Shown here: piece after piece, positions 1 through 11,361 of the stretch | Layout of the letters: each line of letters begins with the position of its first letter | Numbering within the stretch: position 1 is the stretch's first letter | Source of the DNA: Cryptomeria japonica | Taxonomy: Eukaryota > Streptophyta > Pinopsida > Cupressales > Cupressaceae | Assembly: GCF_030272615.1 (NCBI RefSeq) | Contig: NC_081406.1 | Coordinates: 111,819,783 to 111,883,782 of the forward strand | Length of the DNA stretch: 64,000 nt | Direction of reading: 5' to 3' | Translations under genes and position numbers: made by a program | Notes under the pieces: generated by a model | What the model was told of the DNA's origin: nothing | Seen by the model: only the letters and a program-made list of their open reading frames with translations | Database searches by the model: none

Positions 1-501
1 AGCATACTCTCCTACCTTTTAGACAACTTCTTAGAAAACAAGATGTTCATTTACCATTAGAAAAATAAGTGTGCCTAGAAAACTTTAAGAAGACAAAAAG
101 TTTGGTTGAGTTCTCTTAGGCAACCTGCAAAACAGATACGTTAGTAGTCATCTTTTTTTTATGAAATGAAGCTTTGGCAAATGTAATCTTCAACACTCGT
201 CCTGCAAAAACCAATTAGGCTGCTAGAAAACTCACAAATAGACCAGGGTTAGCATTAGTAATGGCAAAATTGAAGTATAAAAACCCTAAAATGCAATTTG
301 TTTTAAAAACATAGAAGCAGAAACTCATACGAGTATTCTCACCTGCTCATATGAGTATTCTCACATACCCATACGAGTGCACAAAGAAACTCGTATGGTA
401 CTGTAAAGGTACTCATACAAGATTCTGGAACAGGCTCAACCAGAAACCCATGAGATTGAAGATTTGATGATGAGAGAGGCCAATAGATTAGATTTCCAGC
501 C

Positions 502-519
502 CCAAGCTGGGCACCAAAA
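502..519 (-). other. Primer binding site of Gyp-X
   Basis: Immediately inside the LTR the minus strand reads TTTTGGTGCCCAGCTTGG. The TGGTGCCCAG core differs from the initiator-Met primer site used by the copia elements in this window, which points to another lineage and another tRNA. Confidence 0.5.
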
Positions 520-1631
520 TGTCGTTTGTGTGAAGTAGGGTACCTGCAGCTGCAACACAAACACTCAATAGATCATTACAAGCATGGTTAGAAAAATAAA
601 AGAAAATGAAATATAAACCATGACAAAGCTACCTATCGCCTCCTAAGAGATGTGAGTGTGGATTTTCTCTCAGATCTGGATAAGCAATCCCAGTGACTTG
701 ACTACACCTAGACGGATGATTTAAAATGATATGATATACAGCTAGATGAGATTGATTATGCTAGATTGATCCAAGAGGCTAATTAAGCTAATGATATGCA
801 TGATTAAGCTATGATGATGACGCAATTAAGCTAGAATGGAGATTGATTAAGCTACATGATTCAATAATTATGCTAGAAAATGATCAAATTAAGCTAGATC
901 TAAGATGCAAATGCCTATAGTAACAATGCCTAAATTGATATGAGATGGGATCCTTTGTGCTCCAAAATGGGGGATATTTATAGGATTTCCAAGGCCAGGG
1001 GTGAGGTGGCAGGAATCAACAGTAAAGATTGAGTTTGGAGATATCAAGGGTGAAATTGGAGGTTAGAGAAGAGGTTGGAGGAAGGGACACTTGTCATCTC
1101 TATGGTCACAAGTGTCAAGGATCCTTGCTCATAAGAGGGCAAGTGTCCAAGGGAGGAGACATGTGGCATAAGTGCCATGTGTCTCATGGGGAGAATATAC
1201 ACACCATAGGAGGTTAAGATGTGCAAGAGGATAGGGTTAGTTAGACCCAGGGTTAGGTGGAATGGGTTAGGTTAGGGGATGGTTAGATTAGGTGGTTAGA
1301 AGTTAGGAGGCATGTGGGTAATTTTAATATAAAAATTCAAATAATAGGAAAAGGCTAATTAACTTTCAACAACTCATAAATTGATTTGTTTTAATTAATT
1401 AGGGGATTAGAAGGAATGAATTAAATGGGGGGGGATTAATTAATTTGGATTAATTAATCAAAGGGGACTATTGAAATGAACCTATTAAATAAATCCTTAG
1501 ATTTATTAATAAGTAGATGATTGGGAGAATTTAATCAATTTGCTAATGAATTTAATTAAATTGGGAAGGGAGATTAGTTAAATAATTTATTATTTACTTA
1601 ATTATCTTCAAACCATTTTTAGGTGTATACA
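520..1631 (-). repeat. Gyp-X 5' LTR
   Basis: On the minus strand the LTR begins TGTATACACC at 1631 and ends ...AACGACA at 520, giving the TG...CA termini. It is AT-rich near its U3 start (runs of taattaatta) and has a G-rich part at 1030-1320 with repeated variants of CAAGTGTC. Its partner LTR is outside the window, so the boundaries come from the termini, the adjacent primer site and the interrupted coding frame on the right. Confidence 0.6.
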
Positions 1632-1951
1632 ATGACAAGAGATATGCTGGTTGGAAAGATTGTTGTATTTGAGCTAAGCGAATTTGGAGAATCACATGGA
1701 AAGTCTGAGACAACATTTAGAGCATCAACATCTATATCTGGAAAGCAGAAGTATGATCTTGATAAGAGAAAAATATCTAGATATGAAAGAGAGAGAAGAA
1801 AAATGGAAGAGCAAGAAAAAGAGTTGGATGAGATTGAATAATTGATTGGCTGAAGATTGCCTAAAGGAGTCGATAAGTATGATGGAAAACTACCTCTGAA
1901 ATGTTTCTCTTGCAATAAGATAGGAAATTTTGCTTCTAGAAGCCTAGAGAT
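1632..1951 (+). pseudogene. Cop-0: decayed Ty1/copia gag fragment with zinc knuckle
   Basis: The plus strand encodes the C-terminal part of a copia Gag. The motif TRDMLVGK is followed by VFELSEFG, as in the other copia Gags here, then a charged Glu/Lys-rich stretch and a CCHC zinc knuckle at about 1902-1943. The knuckle is damaged: it reads CFSCNKIGN..., so the histidine is asparagine and the last cysteine is serine. Two in-frame stops lie at about 1839-1853. The fragment is cut on the left by Gyp-X and on the right by a 3.7-kb insertion; the reading frame resumes exactly at 5640. Confidence 0.8.
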
Positions 1952-4900
1952 TGTTGGGACTCATAAATTTGAGTGAATTTGAGAGGCCCATTTCAAAATT
2001 TTGCTCTTACACTTTCAAAATAGCACTTAAAATCTCGGCTTGAATGGCCTAGTTTGAAGAAGGGTAAAATGGAGTCAGTTGATTATCAAGAGGTAAAGCC
2101 TTGGAATCTTATTGTACACCTTGTGTTTGGCCTATACAGTGTTCTACAACTTTTAGATTTCAGTTTAGATCAGTTTATCAAGTACCCATTTCAAGGGGTA
2201 AGCTGAAAGTTGTTCATAGGTGCCAATGCAAATTTTATCAAATGACCTACTTTGAGACTTTGCATTCATGATCAGTTGATTGCCATGTTAAAAGGAGTAT
2301 ACCCCTAAATTATATACATATAGGTGTGCCTCCATGCTAGATTTCAAGTCCATATGAATCTATTTGATCAGTTTTCAAAAGCCATTTCATTTGCAATTTT
2401 TGAAAATCTACAAGTTGTGTTTTCTCAGAAAAGCTAAATGGTCAACTTTGAGTCCATAAATCTTCAACCCGGTAAAGTGTCATGTCAAAATTTAAAGTAC
2501 ATTGAATCGTATGTATTAATGGCAACCCCCATATGCAGTTTCAAGTCCTGGTCAATTCGTTTGACCAGTTTGTCAAGTTGATTTCATGGCCCAGTTGTGT
2601 TTATCTGCATTTGCATTGTTGCCTCTGTTAAGTTGTCATTTTCATGAGCCTATATCTTACACCCAGTCAGCCTTTTGGTCAAATTGAGAATTCTATGGTC
2701 TTCTCTGTACTTCAAAGTATCTGTACCCCATATTTGGGGATCCACGAGGACCATTTGATATTTTTAATGTGTGCACTTTGAGGTCCCTGCACTTGGATTT
2801 TATCGGGTTCAAATGCTGACAAAGATATTTAATCAACTTCAACAATTAATATCTCATTTCTCGGGATTCGTCATGAGGAATGGTTTTGCAGGATGAAATT
2901 TGACATATCAGAGTACATGCCTATCAGTTTGTGAAGTCCAGGAAGGTGTTTTGTCCAGTTTTTGAAATGCCTCTTTGGCTTTAAATGTGAAAATATAACA
3001 CATTTGTCTGACAGTTGCAGATTGAGTTTCAGTGATCAGAAAACTCTGTCGATCAGTTCTAGAGGTATATGAAGGGTGTCCTGAGGCATTTTAAAGGTCA
3101 GTTGGATTCAAGCGAAGAAAAAAATTAGTTGGGCCCATTTGGGGGCCCGATCTGGCTCATGCCCTTGTAGTGTTGATTTTATGGCAAAATGGTCTTAATT
3201 CATAGTAATGCATATCAATACCAGCTCGACCCACATTGGCAACTTGGTTTATTGAGAGATGATTTTGTTTCATTATGTAGGCATATAACTGAGAGGTTAT
3301 TGTGTGGGCCATTATGAAGTGAAGATTTGGTTTTCATAATACATGTTATTAAGATGCCTAAGAGAGGATATGGGTTATATAGTATAATGCATGGATTAAA
3401 AAATGGATTGGAATACTTTTCAATTCTTATACAATGGGGAATTATTTTAGTACAAAGAGGGGGCAAGACAATTGAGAGTTTTCATTAGTCTTGATCTTGA
3501 TATCATGCCCATATTTCCATTCTATTTTATGCCCCAAGCAAATTAATTGCATTAAAACAAATATATTGTATAATCCCAATGAATGATGGTGTGTGTTGAA
3601 GGCAGGAATGTTTGGTTTTATTAAGCAAAATATATTTTATAACACTAGTGAAAGTTGAGGGGACTGTTCAAAGACATCCTCCCAATGTGGTGTGAAGGCT
3701 TTAGTAACTTTAGCAAATGCATATTGGTAGGTGTAATTCCAATTCACAATTTGAGCATACTCCCCAGCCAGCGCATGAACTATAGAGAAGACTTTAGAAA
3801 CTTTCAAGAAGCAGTTGGCAAGCATAAAACCAAATCCCATGACCTTTTTCAGTCCTCTCTGCCCCTGCGTTGGGTGAAGAGGGCGATGGAAGTGTTTCAG
3901 GAAGGCATAAAACCAGTTCCATGACCCTTGGCAACATCCTCCCTACGTAGAGTGGGCATTATGAAACTTCCAAACAAATGAAATTGGCAGGTGTAAGGCC
4001 AAGTGTTGCACTAGAATAAAGAGGGGGACATTTATCCCATATTGACAGTGAAGGGGTTTTCTTAAATATTTAAATATAAACCCACATGTATATATAGTGT
4101 CAAGAACTTGTGGGCTTTTGGTAAGTGGAAGTTCAGCGCCTAGTGGGCCCCACACACGCACACATATCCAAGCACCCATATTTTGTGACAAAGAGATAGA
4201 TTAAAGTGTGAGCAAGTTGCGAAGGATCCAACGGTGGTTGCTGATCCGCGATGGGAAATTACTCACCAATTACCCATTGCGACTTGGTGACAAAGAAGAG
4301 CCAAGGTCTAGTGGTGGGTCCGACGATGTTGAGGTGGCAGACAAATGGCAGGTTAGGTGGCACCCAAGTGTACCCACGAGTGAACCAGGAGGTGCCACAT
4401 GGCAGAGCTTAGTCCAAAAATCAAATTTAAATCAAAATTAAATGTATAGTTTTAACCATGCGGAAAATGTAAAAATTTAAAGGATTGTTGTGCAGAGGGA
4501 GATTAATGGTTGAGGAGTTATTTTTTACCCAAATATAGGCATATTATATGTCGTTGGAAAGCTCTCAGAGTGAGGAGTTTGTTTCTATAATCAGTTTCAA
4601 CACATGCTAAATATTTTGAGATAATTTTCCATAGGAATGATGCAAAGAATATTTTTAGTTGGGGAAAGAGGACACTTGGCGATTTGTGATGTAGATCTGA
4701 TCTTTTCCCTCTTCTTTATACTCTCAATTATTCTCATTTGTAAGGGTTCCCAGTTTTTTTTGGAAATTTTCTCCAAGGGAGAAATCTGAAATTGCAAGTT
4801 CCAGTGATAGCATTTTTCATTTTTTGCAAATGACAGTGTGTTTCTTTTGGGTTTTCAATGTTGTCTTTGTTGTAGGTTTTGTTTCAGTTTGCAGGTTTAC

Positions 4901-5634
4901 ATATATGCAAGGCATGTGTGAGTTTCCACAAAATTGTCTCCAAAATACCATTTGAATTTATACAGTTTCATCTTATCAAGGATAATTTGGATTTGTCTCT
5001 TTCAGTCTTCTCTAAGAGTGTAATGTTTGTCTTTTGGGTATTCTTCAAGGAAGGATTAAAATTATGAAACCCTGCATTAATGATTTTGAATGTGTATATT
5101 GGATATGTAAGTATGAGTTTGTGACAGGGCAGAGGATTGTATTAATGTAATGCATTAATACATGAAAATTTAATATCGAAAGTAGCTTGCATCTGAGATT
5201 TCTCTTCCAATTTTATGCATGACTATGTGGCCAGGATAAGGCACTGGTCTTTTGTAATGTTGAAGGATTGTCAGAACATCAATTTTAAAATCAAATCATA
5301 ATATCTTTTTCTTTCTATTCTACGGTAATGTTCCACCTATCTCATGCTCCAATTTAGTTGAGATGTCAATGTAGATCCAGCCCATCTGCAGTAACCTCCT
5401 TGTTATTGAGCCTTTTGAGATTCATCTGCTTTCTATTGATGTTGTCATATGTGTGTAATGGGTCTAATTCTATGCATCAAAGGTACACCCACCTAGGTTT
5501 TGCAGAGCCTGAAGAGTAGAAGGATTTAGATCATTGTCATGTTGTCCAAGTCCTGAAGTATTTCATAGATTGAAATTGGCTATTTCATAGATAAATTGCA
5601 GGTGGACTTGGGTTACTCATTTTTTAGAATAGCA
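1952..5634. mobile_element. Solo S: 3,683-bp insertion with LTR-type ends and GAGAT target duplication
   Basis: The insert starts TGTTGGGACTC and ends TTAGAATAGCA. It is flanked by perfect 5-bp copies of GAGAT (1947-1951 and 5635-5639). Removing insert plus one GAGAT rejoins the Cop-0 gag frame exactly. I see no second copy of its ends inside it, no primer site, no polypurine tract and no coding sequence, so a very long solo LTR fits best. Degenerate internal repeats containing TTTCAAGTCC occur at about 2340-2600, and a possible TATA box (tatatatag) lies near 4089. A noncoding LTR element too diverged to show its LTR pair remains possible. Confidence 0.75.
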
Positions 5635-6196
5635 GAGATAATGACTAAGTATGACATGCATGATGAGTTTGATAAGCATGATAGGAATGATAGATATGAG
5701 AAGCATGACAAGTATGACAAGCCTTACAAGCCTAACTGGAAGTATAGGAATTAGAAGAACTGTTATTATGTTGTTGATGAAGGTGTTACAGATTAAGAAT
5801 CAGAAGGAGATGAAGTTGTGTTTATTTCCATTAAAGAAGATGGACCTCTACCTGTTGATTCCACAAGTTGTTCTATTGAGGAGAAAGCTTTAGTTGCTAA
5901 AGCTGAATAGAAAGATGAATGGGTGATTGATAGTGGTTGTTCACATCATATGACGGTGATTAAAAAAAATTGTGAGTATGGAAAGGTATGATAGTGGAAT
6001 AGTAAGATTTGGAGATGAAAAACCATGTGAGAGGTTCTATCTCTTTTAATGGTAAGAATAACATTGATGATGTCTTGCATGTTGAAGGTTTGAAGCATAA
6101 TATTTTGAGTGTTGGACAGATGGTTGATAAAGGTTATGATCTACAATTCAAGAATAGAAAATGCAAGATACTAAATGCCTCCAGTATAGAGATTTT
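5635..6196 (+). pseudogene. Cop-0: protease and start of the pre-integrase region
   Basis: This continues the interrupted copia relic. A basic/aspartate-rich Gag tail is followed by NCYYVVDEGVTD, then the retropepsin start WVIDSGCSHHMT at about 5920-5955 with the D-S-G catalytic motif kept. Next come VRFGDE and VEGLKHNILSVGQMVDKGY, typical of copia protease leading into the GAG-pre-integrase domain. There are stops at about 5752, 5795 and 5908 and a frameshift after the protease motif. Copia similarity stops near 6196, after which unrelated sequence begins, so the relic is either interrupted again or truncated there. Confidence 0.75.
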
Positions 6197-7472
6197 TGTT
6201 GTCACGGAGATTTGCACCTGATGCAAGTGTGCAAAACATGCAATCTCATGAAACATGGGACTAATCTCAAGCTAAGGGTATCTTATTGGGAGAGTAGACC
6301 TCCAGATTATAGGTCGGCTTCCTATTTGATCACCTAAAACTAACTTAATTTCAAATAAAAAGGATAAGAGGATATGCATAAAACCAACAATACTACTGCT
6401 TAAGGTGATGCACCAATGGATAAACGACCTGCAACCTGCCTACAAACTCAGAAAATATTCATATAATGAAGCTATTTCTCTCACACAACTTAAATACACA
6501 TGCTTGCAAAAATGATTTTCATGAAAGGTCAGTTTTCTAATGTTCACAAAAGGAGAACAATGAAGTTCTCATAGTTTTGATGCAACATAATAACTTACAC
6601 AATCAAAAACTTGCACTATAACATGTACCTTTTGTACTAAGCATCTGAAAAAACTAAGATAAAATGAAGGATTCTATTAAAGAAACACAATATTTTAATC
6701 AAAATACTTACAAACATAACACTTAGACAAAAAATATCAAGAAGGAAACTCAGCTTCTATATTGAAAATAAGGATTTTTCTGCATTACAGATCTGGAAAA
6801 CTCATACGAAAATGAGTTACAAAGTGTGAAATCCCTGCTACTACACAAGTCTACAAACTCAGAACTAGAGAATAATGAGTGAGAAAGAATGACTTATACA
6901 ATCCACCTCCAATATTCAAATTTTAAATCCTGGCTCGAAAATTTAATGACCTCCAAGCCCTTCCTCAAATCAAGGACCTAACTGAAAGATAACTCCCCTT
7001 AAACTACATAAAGAGAAGTTAAAATGAATACAATCTCTTGGGGTCTAATGCAACAATAAACTCCCCAAATTAGGGATATAACTAAGAGAAACAAAGAGTC
7101 AAACCCCTAAAAACCCTCCTTGACTGAATATCATCCCCCTAGGACTCTCTAACTAAAGTTGAAGTGTCTATTAGGTGAACAAATCACCTATTTTTACTCG
7201 CATGTGTTGACAGTCACTCCAGTTAACCAATCTTCCCTATTTGTTTAACTTTTACAGCTGAGTTAAACTCTTTTTGCATTTTCAAAAATATCTATTACTC
7301 AAAGTGATTTATAAATATCACTTTAAATAAAGATTTACACATGAATCAAATGCAAAAATACAAAAGACCTAGTTGGCTACTCAATATAAGTGTTTACAAA
7401 CACTTTAAAGAAATTCAAAAATAAAGCCACAGCCTATAATAAAGCTTTTCTTAAAAGAAAGCAAAAAGAACC
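6197..7472. other. Unassigned AT-rich sequence hosting Cop-A on its left side
   Basis: About 1.3 kb without recognisable protein. It starts TGTTGTCACGG directly after the Cop-0 coding similarity, so it may be the edge of another insertion. No matching right end was found. It ends at the GAACC target duplication (7468-7472) of Cop-A. The same host sequence resumes at 30371. Confidence 0.4.
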
Positions 7473-8567
7473 TGTTGGTATTATGGATGACTTTGTCATG
7501 TGTTGCATTGGTTTTGTCATTGATGTCAACACTTGTCTTTTTGGAGGTTTACATTATGTTCACCGATATATGGTTAGTGACTTATGCACAGTCATTGGTA
7601 TATGTTCACCAACAGGTTATATTATTCACCAGTAGCAATGATGACTTGTTATCATCTGGAGATCATTTGGTTATGTCGAAGACATGGATTGGAAGTTTGG
7701 TTTTGGTGTTTTTCATATTGGTCTAATCGGGTTGATAGATTTGCCTTGACCAGCAGATAGGTCTAGGTTATGGACCGATACTCCAGATCAGCACGACACA
7801 TTATGGAGATTGTTTATTGATTGGATATTGTGGTAAATGTATTAAGCCGACATGATGTATTGCATCAAGACTTATTTTGTAATTGATTTAAATGTAATAT
7901 CTTTAGTAATCTGACCTATTCATTTGGTCTTAGGTTTTGTATAAATGATTGTAAGATATTGTTGAAGATCGAGATATGGTTATGGTATGAGTGTATTCGA
8001 ATATTGAAGAGCGAAAATAAGCAGATCCTTGTGCGAATCACGAAGACATTATTCGAAGGTTGAAGGAAGGTTATGAAAGTGTTTTGACACTCATGTTTAG
8101 AGCTTAACCGGTACTGAATCCAGCATTGAAGATGCTATTTTGAGCAGTACGTTATCATTGGATTTAACCATCCAATTTTGTAGTCAGTGTGACTCCTATT
8201 TTTTGATTGAGTAGTGAGCTCTAGGAAGTTGGCTTTCTGTATGTGCACACCCCATTTGTATACACATACTATCTGTAGTAGTATCATCTAATTATGGGTA
8301 AGGTTTCCCACCATGGTTTTTCCCTTATCGAGTTTCCACGTCAAAATATTTGTGTTATGTGTTTTGGATGTTGTTTCTCTTTATGTTTTATGCATTAAGT
8401 TAAACCGGTACTGCTATAACTGTTAATTTTACTGGCACTTAAGTTTGGTTTACCGTCATTAAGTTTAAATTGGAATAACTTGCATTTGGATTACAATTTA
8501 TTGATAACTGGTTCATAACTGATTCACCTCCTCCCCCGCTCTCAGCTGTCCTTCCCGGGACCTAACA
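7473..8567 (+). repeat. Cop-A 5' LTR (1,095 bp)
   Basis: It begins TGTTGGTATTATGG and ends GGGACCTAACA. The 3' copy at 27533-30370 (split by solo D) has the same start and end. It contains the near-palindrome TTGTCATTGATGTCAA (7514-7529) near its start, a block with CCCACCATGG and GAGTTTCCACG (about 8308-8340), and GATTCACC next to a C/T-rich run near its end. These modules recur in other LTRs of the window. Confidence 0.93.
7940..7948 (+). promoter_or_regulatory. Possible TATA box of the Cop-A 5' LTR
   Basis: The sequence gtataaatg lies about 470 bp into the LTR, where a U3 promoter is expected. The equivalent part of Cop-B also has a TATA-like run. Confidence 0.35.
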
Positions 8568-8568
8568 A

Positions 8569-8583
8569 TCGGTATCAGAGCTA
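8569..8583 (+). other. Primer binding site of Cop-A
   Basis: Two bases after the 5' LTR the sequence is CGGTATCAGAGCT. It matches, apart from the first base, the TGGTATCAGAGC site that pairs with the 3' end of plant initiator-Met tRNA and is usual for copia elements. Confidence 0.85.
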
Positions 8584-8624
8584 AGTCCTCTTTTTGCAGA
8601 AGCCTAATAGCTTGAGGAGATCCT

Positions 8625-9922
8625 ATGGCAACAAACATTTTCAGGAAGGACAGTTCAAAGCTTGATGGAACTAACTATGGCATATGGAAGATCGGAATGG
8701 CAACACATCTGAACTACATTGGAGGAGATATATGGGATGTTACAAAGAATGGCTATGTTGCTCCTATTTTGAATCAACCTCATCCACCAACATTGGCTAA
8801 GGACATGGACAATGATTGCAAAGCAAGAGAAGCACTTCTGACCACATTATTAGATCAGAAAATCATGGGATTATCATAATGATCTACTACTAAAGCTATT
8901 TGGGATAAACTTAAAACACTGAATGAAGGAGATACCACTGTCAAAATTGCAAAACTGGAATGTTACCAGGTTAGGTATGAAAATCTAAAAATGGAAGAAG
9001 ATGAAAGAATTTATGCATTTATGGAAAGAGTTAATGAAATTGTTTAGGAATACAATGTTGTGGAGGATCCTTAAGTGAAGATGAAATTGTGTCTAAAGTT
9101 TTAAGAGCATTGCCATCAGCTTACAAAATGAAAGTGACTACAATTAATGAAATGAGAACAATGCCTAATACTTCAATTTCTAGAGATACTTTGGTTGGAA
9201 AACTTTCAGTATTTGAGCTTGAAGAATTTGGTCTTGTTGCTATTGTAAAGACTGATTTAAATTTCAAAGCATCATCATCATCAGTAGAATCATCATCATC
9301 TGACAAAACTGATTGGAAAGCACTTTATGCAAAAGAACTTGAAGATATGAGGAGAGAAAATGAAGAACTTGAAGAACTTGAAGCACCATTTGCAAGGAAA
9401 ATGCCTAAAGGTCCAGCAGAAAGTAAGTATGAAGGTAAAGCACCTTTCAAATGTTTTAATTGCAATAAAGTTGGTCATATGGAATCTAGATGTCCTAATA
9501 GAGATGCAAGGTTAAGGGAGGAAGCAAAAAGATCATATAAGCCTAATCCTAGTTATCAGAGATATAGATTCAAGAAAAACAAAGATAAGTCATGTTACTA
9601 TGTAGATGAAGGTGTTACAAATGAATCAAATGAAGATCCAACAGATAATGAATGGAATTTTGTTGCAATAAAGGAAGATCAACCGGCACCTATTGTCAAA
9701 CCGGTAGAGCAGGCACTAGCAGCAAAAAATGAAGAAACGGATGAATGGATTATAGATAGTGAATGCTCGCATCATATGACTGGTGATAAAAGGAAATTCT
9801 TATCATTTCAAGAAATTCATGGAGGTGTAGTAAGGTTTGGAGATGATAAAGCTTGTTTAATCAAAGGAAATGCACTATATCTTTGGATGGTAAGCACAAT
9901 ACTGACAATGTTTATTATGTAG
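8625..9922 (+). pseudogene. Cop-A Gag and protease (broken)
   Basis: Translation starts MATNIFRKDSSKLDGTNYG, the conserved N-terminus of this Gag family. The Gag is followed by a CCHC zinc knuckle CFNCNKVGHMESRC (9452-9493) and by the retropepsin start WIIDSECSHHMTGD (about 9746-9783). The catalytic D-S-G reads D-S-E here (codon at 9761), which would be expected to kill the protease. Two consecutive stops (TAA TGA, 8877-8882), a one-base frameshift near 9044 and another near 9870 break the frame. Gag would package the element RNA and protease would process the polyprotein; both are inferred from family knowledge. Confidence 0.9.
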
Positions 9923-11361
9923 AAGGTTTAAAGCATAGTATTTTGAGTGTTGGTCAATTAGTGGAAAAAGGATTTCAGTTACAGTTCAAGAATGGGAAAT
10001 GCAAAATCATAAACAGAACTGGATTGGAGATTGCAACTGGTAATCAGACTAAAGGTAATATCTTTCACTTGAATACTAGTGATAAAACATGTTTGATTGC
10101 ACATATTGATGAAAGTTGGTTATGGCATAAAATACTCTGTCATGTGAATTTTGATTGCATTGTAAATATCAGTTCAACTAAGGCAATAAGGGATTTACCT
10201 AAGATTGTGAAACCTCGTAATCCGGTATGTAAGGAATGTCAAATGGGAAAGCAAGTTAGAACAACATTTAAGAGCATTACTGAGAAATCAAATAGTATTC
10301 TTGATTTAATTCATACTGATTTGTGTGGTCCTGCAAGAACAAGAAGTCTACAAGGAGATAGATACTTTATGCTAATAATTGATGATTATTCTAGAATGTG
10401 TTGGGTTACTTTTCTCAAGGAGAAATCAGAAGCTTTTGGAAAATTCAAGACATTCAAGGCAATGGTAGAGAATGAAATCGGCAAGAAAATCAAATGTTTA
10501 AGATCAGATCAAAGAGGAGAATTTACATCAAGGGAATTTAATGCATTCTGTGAAGTGAATGGAATCAAAAGACAACTATCAGCGCCTCGAACACCCCAGC
10601 AGAATGGAGTTGTGGAAAGGAAGAACAAAACTATTTTGGATGCAGCAAGAACAATCTTAATGGAAGAAAATCTACCTCATGTGTACTGGAGAGAAGCAGT
10701 GAATACAAAGGTTTATACTTTCAACAGAGTTCACATCAAAAGTGAAACCGGTAAGACCCCTTATGAACTATGGTTTGGTCATATTCCTACTCTTAAGTAT
10801 TTCAGAATATTTAGAAGCAAATGTTATATTAGAAGAGATGACTATACTGACAAATTTGATCCTAGAAGTGATAAAGGAATATTTCTTGGTTATTTATTTA
10901 AAAGCAAGGCATATAGATGTTATAATAAAAGGTTACAGAAAATCATTGAGAGTACTAATGTGAAGATAGATGAAAACTTTAGAGGAGATTCAAGATCTGT
11001 AGAACTGTTAGTTGAAATGATTATAAATGAACTGGCACAGATTGCACTGGTACAGAATGAAGACCCAATCACACTGGCATCATCACAAAATTCAACAGTG
11101 ACTGAAGAACAACAGCATGTGAATGTTAATCAGAACAAACCCAGGTATGTAAGATTGAATCATTTAGAGAATCAAATAATTGGAAACAAGAATCAAGGTG
11201 TTATGACTAGAGGAAGACTGGCAAATGAAGAGGTGTGTTTAATTTCTCAAGTTGAACCAGCATTTTTTATTGAAGCATGTAAGGATGAACATTGGATAAA
11301 AGCAATGGAAGATGAATTAGAACAAATTGAAAAGAACAATACTTGGACATTGGTTCCCTAG
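9853..11361 (+). pseudogene. Cop-A pre-integrase and integrase, longest open segment
   Basis: This 502-codon open segment contains, in order, the GAG-pre-integrase region, the integrase zinc-binding HHCC motif (WHKILCHVN ... CKECQMGK) and the integrase core: D in LIHTDLCGP, D in LRSDQRGEF and E in QNGVVERKN. SDQRGEF has arginine where the other copies have glycine. The C-terminal part (FGHIPTLKYFRIF, GIFLGY) and a linker follow. It ends in a TAG at 11359 within WTLVP*PKDK. Cop-B has a TAG at the same codon. Confidence 0.92.

Larger units (their letters stand above)
1..1631 (-). mobile_element. Gyp-X: 5' part of a minus-strand LTR retrotransposon, cut by the window edge
   Basis: This is the right-hand (5') end of an element transcribed leftward. 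It consists of an LTR at 520-1631, a primer binding site just left of it, and about 500 bp of untranslated leader running off the window. It ends at 1631 with the CA expected of an LTR end and is followed by coding sequence of an older copia relic, so it was inserted into that relic. The right copy of the target duplication would be ATGAC (1632-1636); the left copy is outside the window. No coding sequence is visible in 1-501, which holds a short repeated motif (actcatacgagtattctcac-like) at about 325-410. The gypsy assignment rests only on the primer-site type and is tentative. Confidence 0.6.

Noticed and set aside
339-560. Open frame of 73 codons on the minus strand
   Set aside because: It lies across the LTR-leader boundary of Gyp-X, has no recognisable motif and is no longer than expected by chance.
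6197-7472. Left LTR of the Gyp-F element
   Set aside because: Its start (TGTTGTCACGG) does not match the Gyp-F LTR start (TGTAGACACTG), and I found no shared stretch.
9270-9300. Microsatellite (atc)n in the Cop-A gag
   Set aside because: It is a short serine-codon run inside coding sequence, too small to note as a repeat feature.
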